A stretch of DNA of 64,000 nucleotides from Pseudomonadota bacterium (GTDB lineage: Bacteria > Desulfobacterota > Binatia > Binatales > Binataceae). The position numbers were made by a program, and so were the translations under genes. The stretch's first letter is position 1. Each line of letters opens with the position of its first letter. Under the pieces are notes generated by a model that was given only the letters and a program-made list of their open reading frames with translations, was not told the DNA's origin and searched no databases. Below, piece after piece: positions 34,075-42,900 of the stretch. The stretch is from assembly GCA_021324855.1 (NCBI GenBank), contig JAJPIG010000011.1, positions 62,001 to 126,000 on the forward strand, in the 5' to 3' direction.

Positions 34075-35355
34075 ATGAGCAACTTCCGGGAAGTTTCAGA
34101 ACAGCTTCTGAGCGGGAAAATCTCGATCCACGAGCATCATCCGTTTCGCCCCAGCGGCGAGTTCGAAGAGATTGCCGAGGGCATCGCGGTCTTCAACTGG
34201 CTCGCCAATTTCAGCGCGGTCAAAACCGCCGACGGCATCGTGATGGTCGACGCTGGGATGACGATGGACCGAACTGATGCTGCCACCATGCTGCGCCGAT
34301 ATTCGCCGGCGCGTGTCAGCAGCGTGATCTACACGCAAGGCGCTGTCGATCACGTCGCGGGAATGAACGCGCTCGCGGCCGAATCTGCGAAAACACGCGC
34401 CGCACGACCGCGTGTCGTCGGCCATCGCGCAACCGCCGATCGCTTCGATCGTTACCGACGCACGGGGTCGTACAGCCGCGCGGCATATCGCCGAACCTTT
34501 GGCCAGCTCAACGCGCAGTGGCCGGCAGAGTTCGTCTATCCCGATACGTACTTCGATCATCAATTCAATCTCACTGCCGGAAACCATCGCTTCGAATGTC
34601 ATCACGCGCGCGGCGCGGGTGACGATCAATGCTGGATCTATCTGCCGCAAGGCAAGGTTCTGTTCGCCGGCGATTTCTTCATCTGGGCCGCGCCTGCCGC
34701 AGGAAATCCCGCCGGTCCGACCGGGTATGCGCGCGAATGGGCCGAGGCGTTGCGCGTAATGGCGAACTGCGGCGCGGAAGTGATGGTCCCGGGGCACGGA
34801 TTGCCGATCTTCGGCGCGATCCGTATCCGCCAGGTTTTGAGCGAGACCGCCGATTTCCTGCAAAGCATTTACGATCAGACGCTTACAATGCTGAACGACG
34901 GCGCGCCGCTTGAACTCGCGCTCGCCGAGGTTAAGCCACCCACCATGCTCGCGGACCGTCCATACCTGCGCGCGCTCTACGATGAGCCCGACTACATCGT
35001 GCGTAACATCTACCGCGCCGAAGGCGGATGGTACGACGGCATGCCGGCGCATCTGAAGCCCGCGATGGCGGCGGCGCAGGGACGCGAGGTCACCGAGCTT
35101 GCCGGCGGCGTCAGCCGGATGGTCGCCCGTGCGATGAGCCACCTGAACGGCGGCGACCTGGCGCTCGCGTCGCATCTGATCGATTGGGCGTATGCCGCCG
35201 CACCTGACGATCCCGCAGTGAACCACGCGCGGATGCAGATCTATGGCGCGCGCGCCGAGCAATCGCTGGCGCTCATCACGCGCGGCATCTTCCGTGCCGC
35301 GGCGCACGAGTCAGCGTCGAAGCTCGGGCTCTCGCTCGCCAATTGGAAGGATTAG
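34075..35355 (+). CDS. MBL-fold hydrolase related to alkylsulfatases, altered metal motif
   Basis: A 426-residue protein with the metallo-beta-lactamase fold and the C-terminal helical and SCP-like parts of SdsA1-type alkylsulfatases. Where active enzymes show HxHxDH, this one reads Q88-G-A-V-D92-H93, so two of three histidines are gone. Other metal-site residues remain: the H176-H177 pair, D200 in FAGDFF and H241 in VPGHG. The loss of two ligands suggests one metal ion, a different metal site, or an inactive enzyme. It converges on the binding-protein gene. A sulfatase function should not be assumed. Confidence 0.75.
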   Translation: MSNFREVSEQLLSGKISIHEHHPFRPSGEFEEIAEGIAVFNWLANFSAVKTADGIVMVDAGMTMDRTDAATMLRRYSPARVSSVIYTQGAVDHVAGMNALAAESAKTRAARPRVVGHRATADRFDRYRRTGSYSRAAYRRTFGQLNAQWPAEFVYPDTYFDHQFNLTAGNHRFECHHARGAGDDQCWIYLPQGKVLFAGDFFIWAAPAAGNPAGPTGYAREWAEALRVMANCGAEVMVPGHGLPIFGAIRIRQVLSETADFLQSIYDQTLTMLNDGAPLELALAEVKPPTMLADRPYLRALYDEPDYIVRNIYRAEGGWYDGMPAHLKPAMAAAQGREVTELAGGVSRMVARAMSHLNGGDLALASHLIDWAYAAAPDDPAVNHARMQIYGARAEQSLALITRGIFRAAAHESASKLGLSLANWKD

Positions 35356-35364
35356 CGCGGCAAA

Positions 35365-36588
35365 TTATCTCGGGTTGTCGTCTTGAGCCTGTTTGCCGCG
35401 GCTCATCTTGAAGAGTTGGAACGAGGACATGAGGAGGCGCCATCCGGAGGGAAACTCGAGTGCGCCAACGTCGAGCCGTGGCTCGGGCTCGAGGATCACC
35501 TTTCGTCCCCCGTGCCATTGCACCAGCAGCATCTGATGGCCGACCTGGCGACCGGTGATACGATCGATCGCGAAGCCGCCGAACAACGTGCTGGTTCTTA
35601 GATCGGAGAACACCGCGCGCAGCCGATTCTGATCGAGCGATTCGGCGTTTTTGAGGGCGGTCGCGGTCAACAATCCCGCGGCATAGGCCTGGGCGGCGGG
35701 GTAATCACATACCACGTCGGGACGATGCTCCCGCATCCGGCGCACGAATTCGTTCGAGCTCGGCCCAAGTTCAGGATCGATCTCCGCGTCCTGCTCCCAT
35801 TGGCTCGGACCGACGATGCCTTCGGCGCGCTCGCCCATCTCGTCGCCGAAGCCGACCACGCCTGCCGCGACGCACGCCAGCACCGGCAGATTAATCCCGC
35901 GGCCGACGATCATCCGCATCACCTTGACGTCGTGGCCGAAGCTGCCGACCGAAACTAGCACGTTGATGCGATTACGCGCGATCGCTGCGATCAGATGTGC
36001 CGGCGGATCGTCAGGATCGACATTGCCGTTGAACTTGAGCCGCACTCGCACACCGCGCCGCCATGCGAACCGCTCGGCGCAAGCGCTCTCGAAGCCGGCC
36101 GCGACTTCGCGCGCGAAGGTGTTGCGCGCCGCAACGATCGCGATCCGTTTGCGCAGGAACTTCATCGTGCTGATTAGCCGGGCGAACCCTTTCAGGTAAT
36201 CGCTGGCCGGACTCAGCACGCCGACCATCATGCGCAGCTTGTGCTCATATAGATCGTCCGCTGCACCGCCGTGATTGATTGTCACCATTCCGGCCTGCTC
36301 GGCGATCGGCGCCGCGATTCTGACGAGGCGGCTCGAGTAGGGGCCGAAAATCAAATCGGCGCGGTTTTCGAAACATAGCGAACGGTAGATTTCGGCGCAG
36401 CGCCCCCGATCGCTGCCATCGTCGTGGCATTCGAGCGCGACCTCGTATCGATCGCCGCCAATCGCGAGCCCGCCGCCCGCATTGATGTCCTTCACGAACA
36501 GCGCGAGCCCGGCCTCGGCTTGCCGGCCCATCGCCGCATACGAACCGCTCAACGAAAGACTCATTCCGATCGTGAGCTTGCGATTCAT
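35365..36588 (-). CDS. Signal-less type I periplasmic-binding-fold protein
   Basis: A 407-residue protein with the two-lobed fold of branched-chain amino acid binding proteins (LivJ-like): MNRKLTIGMSLSLSGSYAAM at the start, DLIFGPYSS, and PPAHLIAAIARNRINVLVSV. The mature fold begins at the first residue, with no signal peptide, so it is predicted to stay in the cytoplasm, unless a start further upstream was missed; the frame does extend to 36630, but those residues (MASRRWRSAAAG) are not a signal peptide. No permease or ATPase genes are near. It could act as an intracellular ligand sensor. It follows the MaoC gene by four bases. Confidence 0.75.
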   Translation of the reverse strand: MNRKLTIGMSLSLSGSYAAMGRQAEAGLALFVKDINAGGGLAIGGDRYEVALECHDDGSDRGRCAEIYRSLCFENRADLIFGPYSSRLVRIAAPIAEQAGMVTINHGGAADDLYEHKLRMMVGVLSPASDYLKGFARLISTMKFLRKRIAIVAARNTFAREVAAGFESACAERFAWRRGVRVRLKFNGNVDPDDPPAHLIAAIARNRINVLVSVGSFGHDVKVMRMIVGRGINLPVLACVAAGVVGFGDEMGERAEGIVGPSQWEQDAEIDPELGPSSNEFVRRMREHRPDVVCDYPAAQAYAAGLLTATALKNAESLDQNRLRAVFSDLRTSTLFGGFAIDRITGRQVGHQMLLVQWHGGRKVILEPEPRLDVGALEFPSGWRLLMSSFQLFKMSRGKQAQDDNPR

Positions 36589-36592
36589 AAAC

Positions 36593-37462
36593 TCACCTGC
36601 TGCCGCCGAACGCCACCTCCGCGATGCCACCGCGAATCACCACCTGGCCGTCCGGATTGTATGTCTCGAACGCGTACCGTCGTCGGGCATCGTTGCCCCC
36701 GTCGCTCCATACGAGCGTATTGATCGTCTGGCCGGGAAAAACCGGACGGGCGAAGCGCACGCGCAGACGTTTGAGGCGAACCGGATCGCGATCACAAAGC
36801 GCGTCGACCATCACGCGCGCCACGAACGCCATCGTGCAGAGCCCGTGCACGATGACGCCCGGCAGGCCAACCATCCGCGCGACATTCTCATCAAGATGAA
36901 TCGGGTTGCGGTCGCCCGAAGCTTCGGCATATCGGAAGGTTTGATCGCGATCGATCGCTTGGCTCATCACGACCATCGGTTCGCCTTCGGGACGACCGGC
37001 GTCGCGCGGGCCGGCGGCCGGCGCGGAGCGCTCGCGCTTCGCGCCGCGGATAAAAATTCCCGTGATCGCGCGAAGCACCGGTTCCCGGTTCTGATTCTGC
37101 GCGATGATTTCGATATCGAGCGCCTCGCCGGTGGCGCGTGTTTCGATCGACACGATGCGAGACCGCGAAGTGATTACGTCCTCCGGCCGAATCGGCGCGA
37201 GGAACTCCATGTCCTGCTCGCCATGCAACAGCCGCATCACATCGACGCCGACCTCTGGATCGCCCGAGGCGCGCAGCAGCGATTCCCAGGTGACAACGAC
37301 GCCGAAGAGCGGCGGCGCGATGATTCCGCCGGGCGCGGCGGCGTCGATATAGCGCGGATTATCCTCGTTGCAGGCGAGCGCGTAGTTCCGGATCGCGTCG
37401 CCTGTGACGCGCACTTCGACGGGCGGATATTCCCTGCCTATACAGCTCTTGTTGAGCGCCAT
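36593..37462 (-). CDS. MaoC-family double-hotdog hydratase
   Basis: A 289-residue protein with an N-terminal FAS1-type hotdog domain and a C-terminal MaoC domain that contains the hydratase signature YAEASGDRNPIHLDENVARM and GVIVHGLCTM. Such enzymes hydrate enoyl-CoA thioesters in fatty acid or other acyl-CoA breakdown. The catalytic D and H of the hydratase motif (D-x4-H) are present as D183-RNPIH188 by count from the start. It lies between nagA and the binding-fold protein on the same strand. The acyl chain specificity cannot be told. Confidence 0.85.
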   Translation of the reverse strand: MALNKSCIGREYPPVEVRVTGDAIRNYALACNEDNPRYIDAAAPGGIIAPPLFGVVVTWESLLRASGDPEVGVDVMRLLHGEQDMEFLAPIRPEDVITSRSRIVSIETRATGEALDIEIIAQNQNREPVLRAITGIFIRGAKRERSAPAAGPRDAGRPEGEPMVVMSQAIDRDQTFRYAEASGDRNPIHLDENVARMVGLPGVIVHGLCTMAFVARVMVDALCDRDPVRLKRLRVRFARPVFPGQTINTLVWSDGGNDARRRYAFETYNPDGQVVIRGGIAEVAFGGSR

Positions 37463-37481
37463 CGTTCCGGCCCGACGATAC

Positions 37482-38552
37482 CTAATTCAACTCGCGTCCG
37501 CCGATATATACGGCCTTGAGCTTTAACTCGCGGTCGAGCACGATCAAATCCGCGCGGCTACCCGACTCGACTCGGCCGCGATCCTTAAGAGCGAGCAGTA
37601 CCGCCGGGTTAGTCGCAGCCATCAACGCTGCCTCTCCTGGGCTCACGCCCACCCGCTCGACCATCAGGCGTATTCCGTCGATCATCGTGATGATACTCCC
37701 GGCCAGACGGCCATCTGCAAGCCGCGCAGCGCCGCCCCTGGCGCGGATTCCGCCGGTCAGCGGCGCACGGTCAGTGGTAAGAATGATTCCCGATGCGCTC
37801 CGCGCGCGCACCGCTATTCGAAGCATCGCAGGATGCACGTGGACGCCGTCAGGAATCACTGCCACGTATGCCTCCGAGCCGATTAGAGCTGCGGCGAGGC
37901 CGGGCTCGCGATGATGCATCGGGCGCATCGCGTCGAACAGATGGGTTCCCATCCGCGCGCCCCATCGGATTGCCGCTTGGGCCTGCTCCAACGTCGCCTC
38001 GCTATGCCCGAGCGATACCACGATACCGCGCCGGACCAAAGCGCGGATTGCGGCGCGCGCGCCGGGAAGCTCCGGCGCCAACGTGATCAGGCGCAGCGAC
38101 CTGAGCCGCATCACCCGCCTCAATGCATCGCCGGACGGCTTAAGCGTCGATCGCGGGTGCGCCCCGCGGCGGGCAGGCGAAATAAACGGTCCTTCGAGAT
38201 GCATCCCGAGGATCGCCGCGCCATCGCCCTCATCTTGATCCTCACGCGCAGCCGCAATCGCGCGGTCGGCCGCCTCGATTCGCTCGAGCGGGGCGGTGAT
38301 CACGGTTGCCAGGAAAGCAGTTGTGCCTTCGCGGGCGAGCCGCCGCGCGAGCGAGACGATCTTGTCGGGCGTGGCATCAGCAACCTTCAGCCGCCCCGCG
38401 CCGTTGACCTGGAGATCGATCGGACCGGGCAGAATCCAATCGGCAGAGCGCGATGCACGTATCTCGACTGTTTCGATGCGGCCCGAGAAGCTTACCATCC
38501 CCGCACGGGTCGAACCGTTGGGGAGCGCAATCAGCCCGGCCAGGCGGCGCAT
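37482..38552 (-). CDS. nagA: N-acetylglucosamine-6-phosphate deacetylase
   Basis: NagA removes the acetyl group from GlcNAc 6-phosphate in amino-sugar and cell-wall recycling. The 356-residue protein has the amidohydrolase fold with the E. coli-like opening PGPIDLQVNG, the metal-bridging E120 in GMHLEGPF, H183 in LGHSEA, H204 in GTHLFDAM, HHREPG at 213-218 and the catalytic D261 in TTDRAP. All key residues are present, with the usual V-T-D-A reading T-T-D-R here. No nagB or phosphotransferase gene is adjacent. It is about 14 bases from the small protein gene ending at 38566. Confidence 0.88.
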   Translation of the reverse strand: MRRLAGLIALPNGSTRAGMVSFSGRIETVEIRASRSADWILPGPIDLQVNGAGRLKVADATPDKIVSLARRLAREGTTAFLATVITAPLERIEAADRAIAAAREDQDEGDGAAILGMHLEGPFISPARRGAHPRSTLKPSGDALRRVMRLRSLRLITLAPELPGARAAIRALVRRGIVVSLGHSEATLEQAQAAIRWGARMGTHLFDAMRPMHHREPGLAAALIGSEAYVAVIPDGVHVHPAMLRIAVRARSASGIILTTDRAPLTGGIRARGGAARLADGRLAGSIITMIDGIRLMVERVGVSPGEAALMAATNPAVLLALKDRGRVESGSRADLIVLDRELKLKAVYIGGRELN

Positions 38553-38565
38553 CGAGAGAGCCGCT

Positions 38566-38817
38566 TCAGTTGGCGCGGAAGCGCTCGGCGAGCAGCCGCG
38601 AGAAGCGCGGCAGATAAATCAGATCGAAGGTCTCTTCCTTGCCGGGGAACATCGCGACCGCCGCTCCCTTGAGCGCACGAACATGCTCCCAGGCACTCTC
38701 AAGCGTCATCGAATCGTCCTGCGCGATGGTCGCGTAGACCAGGTTCACGAGGAAACGGAGTCGCCGGATGTTACGGTTCTCTTCCTCGATCTTTGCCGCC
38801 CGTTCGTCTTGAGCCAT
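38566..38817 (-). CDS. Small conserved hypothetical protein
   Basis: An 83-residue soluble protein, mostly helical, with a notable aromatic and charged segment MTLESAWEHVRALKGAAVAM and FPGKEETFDLIYLPRFSRLL. No known domain is recognised. The N-terminus is a charged helix (AAKIEEENRNIRRL). It is on the same strand as nagA and MaoC and could be the first gene of that group. Codon usage and the absence of overlap with other genes support it as a real gene. Function unknown. Confidence 0.65.
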   Translation of the reverse strand: MAQDERAAKIEEENRNIRRLRFLVNLVYATIAQDDSMTLESAWEHVRALKGAAVAMFPGKEETFDLIYLPRFSRLLAERFRAN

Positions 38818-38918
38818 GGCAGACCTTCCTCTGTCGGCGCCGGCGGGCCGAACCTTTGATCGAAGTATAGCAGTATCGCTTGTGCGCCGGCGCGCCGGAT
38901 GCCAACCTCGTTAGCATT

Positions 38919-39908
38919 GTGGCCCAGCCGCCGCGCCTGAAAAGCAGCTTCATCTATCTGGCCAACGCGGTCAACGATCTGCGCGGCAACGTCGGTTTGC
39001 TCACCCTGGCGTTGGCGCCGCTGGTTGTGATCACATCGCTGTGCCTGCTGCCGGATGCGATCAATCTGCAATCTGCGCTCGCGCGTCATTTCGGGATGGG
39101 TGTGCATAGCGTGAGCTTCACGCCCGTCCAGGTACCGTATCAGCCCGTGGGACCGCCGGGGCCGTTGCCGATCGCGCCCTGGATTGTGACAACGCTTCAG
39201 ATCATCGCCATCTTGATGACGCTGGTGCTCGGCACTCTGGTCGTGCTGTGCACCCTTGATCGGATCCATGGCGGGGCGCGCGCGCCAACGCTTATCGAAG
39301 AGGCGCTTGCGGTTTACCGACGCGCAATCGAACTGGCGGGGCCGTCGACTCTGATTTTCATCCTGCAGTTGCTGGTGGCGGCGGTCGCGATCATCTTGAT
39401 CCTGGGACCGATTGTTGTCGCATTCATCCTCACCTCCTCCGCGCCGTTCACACTGTTGCTGGATTGGCACCTGCTCGTGTTCCCGGCGCTGATAGCATTT
39501 TTCTTCGTCTGCTTTTCGCAAATCGCCCTGGTCTTCGATCAGCATCGCAGTTGGCACTCCCTGCTTTACAGCCGTGACCTGATGCGTGGGCGGTTTTTCA
39601 AAGTCGCGATGCGAATTGTGGTATTTCTCGCCGTATGGTCGGGTTACAACGCGTGGACCGGCGCGATGTTCCTCGTGATGAGCTGGATTCTCGGGCCGGT
39701 CGCCGTGCTCACCGGATGGATTAGCGCGATCGTCTTTACGACCGATCTGCTCGCGGTCGCCGTCGCTTATGCGACTATCGCCTTCTTCATCGCGGCGGGC
39801 GTGCGTCTCTACCAGGATTTGGTGGCTTTCACCAATCAGGAGGTCGCAGCCGCGCGCGGGATGGCGCCGATCAAAACCGCCAAGCTTCCCCGGCCGGCCG
39901 AAGCCTAA
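38919..39908 (+). CDS. Hypothetical multi-pass membrane protein
   Basis: A protein of about 329 residues with six hydrophobic segments, including LLTLALAPLVVITSLCL near the start, ILQLLVAAVAIILILGPIV, VFPALIAFFFVCFSQIAL and a last one at about 295-325. The pattern resembles uncharacterised glycerophosphoryl-diester-like or GYF-type membrane proteins, but no family was identified. A GTG at 38919 is preferred; a TTG at 38880 is an alternative. It is divergent from the small-protein gene and ends in a four-base overlap with the convergent glutamate dehydrogenase gene (CTAA). Confidence 0.6.
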   Translation: MAQPPRLKSSFIYLANAVNDLRGNVGLLTLALAPLVVITSLCLLPDAINLQSALARHFGMGVHSVSFTPVQVPYQPVGPPGPLPIAPWIVTTLQIIAILMTLVLGTLVVLCTLDRIHGGARAPTLIEEALAVYRRAIELAGPSTLIFILQLLVAAVAIILILGPIVVAFILTSSAPFTLLLDWHLLVFPALIAFFFVCFSQIALVFDQHRSWHSLLYSRDLMRGRFFKVAMRIVVFLAVWSGYNAWTGAMFLVMSWILGPVAVLTGWISAIVFTTDLLAVAVAYATIAFFIAAGVRLYQDLVAFTNQEVAAARGMAPIKTAKLPRPAEA

Positions 39909-42900
39909 GATCGGTTTGCGGCGGCGGCGCTGCGCGCCAGGCGCGAGAGGGCGCGGACCGCGACTTGGAGCGCCGGCACGCCGATTCGCGGCATGGTGCG
40001 GATCTCGGCAAGCAGCCGTTCGAGCGCGACGAACTCGCGCGGCCGGGTCTCGCGCAGCTTTGCGATCGCATCGGCGTCGCGCCCGTTCTTCAACGCCATC
40101 CGACAGAATTCGATTCGCATCCCCCCCAGCTCGGTCGCAAGCTCCTGCGCCGCGCGCCGGTCCCATCGATCGCCGTCGATCGCGGTGAGCGCGGCCTCCA
40201 GTGTGGCGAAATCGATTCCGGCGCTCAGCCGAAAATAGACCTGCGCGACGTTCTTTGGATCGAGCGCGGCCCCGGCGCTCACCGTGAGCACGTCGAGCAG
40301 ATGATCGGCGAATTCGAGACGCGTCAGATCGTGCGCCAGCCGCTCCTCATGCACCGCCTTCCGCAGATCGCGATAGGTGCGCTCGAAGCGATCGCGCTCC
40401 GCGCCGATCAGGAAATCCTCGAATGAGCCCGTGAGCTCGTCAAATGCCGGCTTGAATCTCGCGACGGTTTCGCCCATCGATGACGCCGCATCGCGATTCG
40501 CGATCGCCCACGTGGAAACGCGATGCGCCGCCTGGGCCAGCGCGAAAAACGCGGCCTGTTCGGCCTCGGCGGCGAGACTCTCGCCCGCTTCATGCAGCCG
40601 CTCGGTCCAGCGGCGCAGATCGAGCAGGCCCGCCGCCGTCACCCAGCCTCGCACCGCCTCGTCCGCTTCAATTCCAAGATCACGCATCATTCGAAAGACG
40701 AAGATCGATCCCATCAGATCGACCAGTTGGTTGACGATTCGCGTCGCGGCGAGCTCGCGGCGCAGGCGATGATGCGGAATTTCGTCGCTGCATCGCGCTG
40801 CGATCGCGGCCGGGAAATAAGGCCGCACAAACGTTTCGAGCAAGTAGGGATCGTCGACCAGCGCCGAGCGCTCGAGGCGGGCAACCAGATCGATCTTGGT
40901 GTAGGCGGTGATCACGGCGAGTTCGGGACGGGTGAGGCCGGCGAAGCTCGAGCGCCGCTCGCGCAGCGCCTCTGCGCTCGGCAGCGCCTTCTCGCGAGTG
41001 CGGAAGAACCCCCCTTGCTCGATTGCCGTCAGATGCTCGCGATAGGTATCGACGTCGGCGCGGCTGCGGACCTGCTCCAGACTCAGCGACAGCACCTGGT
41101 CGCGGTTGTCGCGGACCACGCTGTCGGCGACTTCGTTGGCGGCATCGGCCAGCAGGCGGTTGCGCTCCTCCAGTGGGAGCGCGCCGCGGGACACCGCCGG
41201 CTGCATCAAAATTTTGATGTTGACCTCATGGTCAGAACAATCGACGCCCGCGGAGTTATCGATCGCGTCGCTATTGATGCGCCCGCCCAGCAACGCGTAC
41301 TCGATGCGTGCGCGCTCGGTGAGTCCGAGATTGCCGCCTTCGACGACGATCCGGGCGCGCAGCTCGCGCGCCGTGATGCGGCAGGCGTCGTTCGCGTGAT
41401 CGGCAACCTCGGCGTCGGTCTCGGCTTCGGCGCGGACGTAGGTCCCAATACCGCCGTTGTACAGCAGGTCGACGTCGGCGCGCAGGATCGCGCGAATCAA
41501 TCCGTCGCTGTCGAGCGCATCGGCATCGCACTTGAGGGCCGCGCGCGCCTCGGGACTTAGCTCGATCCGCTTGAGACCGCGCTTGTAGACTCCGCCGCCC
41601 TTGCTGATCAACGCCGGATTGTAATCCGACCATTGCGAGTTCGGCAGGTTGAAGAGGCGGCGCCGCTCGGCGAAGCTCGCGGCGGGATCGGGGTTGGGAT
41701 CTATGAAAACATGGCGATGATCGAAGGCGGCGATGAGCTTGAGGTTGTTCGATTGCAGAAGACCGTTGCCGAAAACGTCGCCCGACATGTCGCCGATTCC
41801 GACCATCGTGATCGGCGCGCCGCGATGCGGGTCGCGGCCCATCTCGCGCAGATGGCGCTTGGCCGATTCCCACGCGCCCCGCGCCGTGATGCCGAGCGCC
41901 TTGTGGTCATACCCGTGCATCCCGCCCGACGCGAACGCGTCGCCGAGCCAGAAACCCCGCCGCTCCGCGATGCCATTGGCGATGTCCGAAAACGCGGCCG
42001 TGCCCTTGTCGGCGGCTACCACGAGGTAAGGATCGTCGCCGTCGAGCACTTTCACGCGCTCGGGATGCACCACGTTGCCGCCGACGAGATTGTCGGTCAG
42101 CTCGAGCATCGCGTTGATCAGCGTCTCGTATGCGAGGACGACCTCCTGATGCGTCGGCTGGCCGCCGCTGCGCGGCTTGACGATGAAACCGCCCTTGCTG
42201 CCGACCGGCACGATGATCGCGTTCTTGACCGTTTGCGTCTTCATCAGCTCGAGAATTTCGGTGCGGAAATCGTCGGGACGGTCGCTGAAACGAATTCCGC
42301 CGCGTGCGATTTTACCAGCGCGCAGATGACAGCCTTCCATCCGCGGGCTGTGCACGTGGATTTCGTACAGCGGCGGCACATCGGGCAGGTTGAGAATTTT
42401 CGCGCTCTCAAATTTGAAAGCGAGGTACGGGTCCGAGGGCGCCGGCGGCAGGAAATAGTTGCATCGTACCGTCGCCTCGACCATCGAGAGTATCGCTCGC
42501 GCGGTGCGGTCGTCGGCGATGTTGTCGACGTTGACGAGCTTTTCCAGGTACGCGGCGCGCAGCCGTTCGGCGTCGCGGGAACTGTCGCCACGATCCGGAT
42601 CGAACCGGGCGACGAAGAGATCGACCAGAATACGCGCGAGTTCGGGATGGAGCAGCAGCACACGATAGAGCGCCGGACGCGCGGGCGCGAGCTTCATCTG
42701 AAACCCGGCGGCCAGGTAGGCGCGTATCAGAGCGACCTCGCGCCATGCGAGACCCGCGGTTACCGTCAACGCATTCAGCGGATCATTCTCGGCGCGGCCG
42801 CTTGCGACCGCGTTAAAGGCCTCGGCGATCAGCGCGGCGCCGGCCGGGCTGGTAACCGTTTCGTGCTTGAGGCCGCGCACGCGGAAAGATTGCACGAAGG

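Noticed and set aside
34075-35355. Beta-lactamase annotation for the MBL-fold protein
   Set aside because: Length, C-terminal helical part and layout match alkylsulfatases, and the zinc motif is altered, so a beta-lactamase role is unsupported.
38745-40166. A 473-codon minus-strand open frame
   Set aside because: It runs antisense to the membrane protein gene and overlaps the end of gdh2; its sequence is basic and repetitive without family features, typical of a GC-rich codon shadow.
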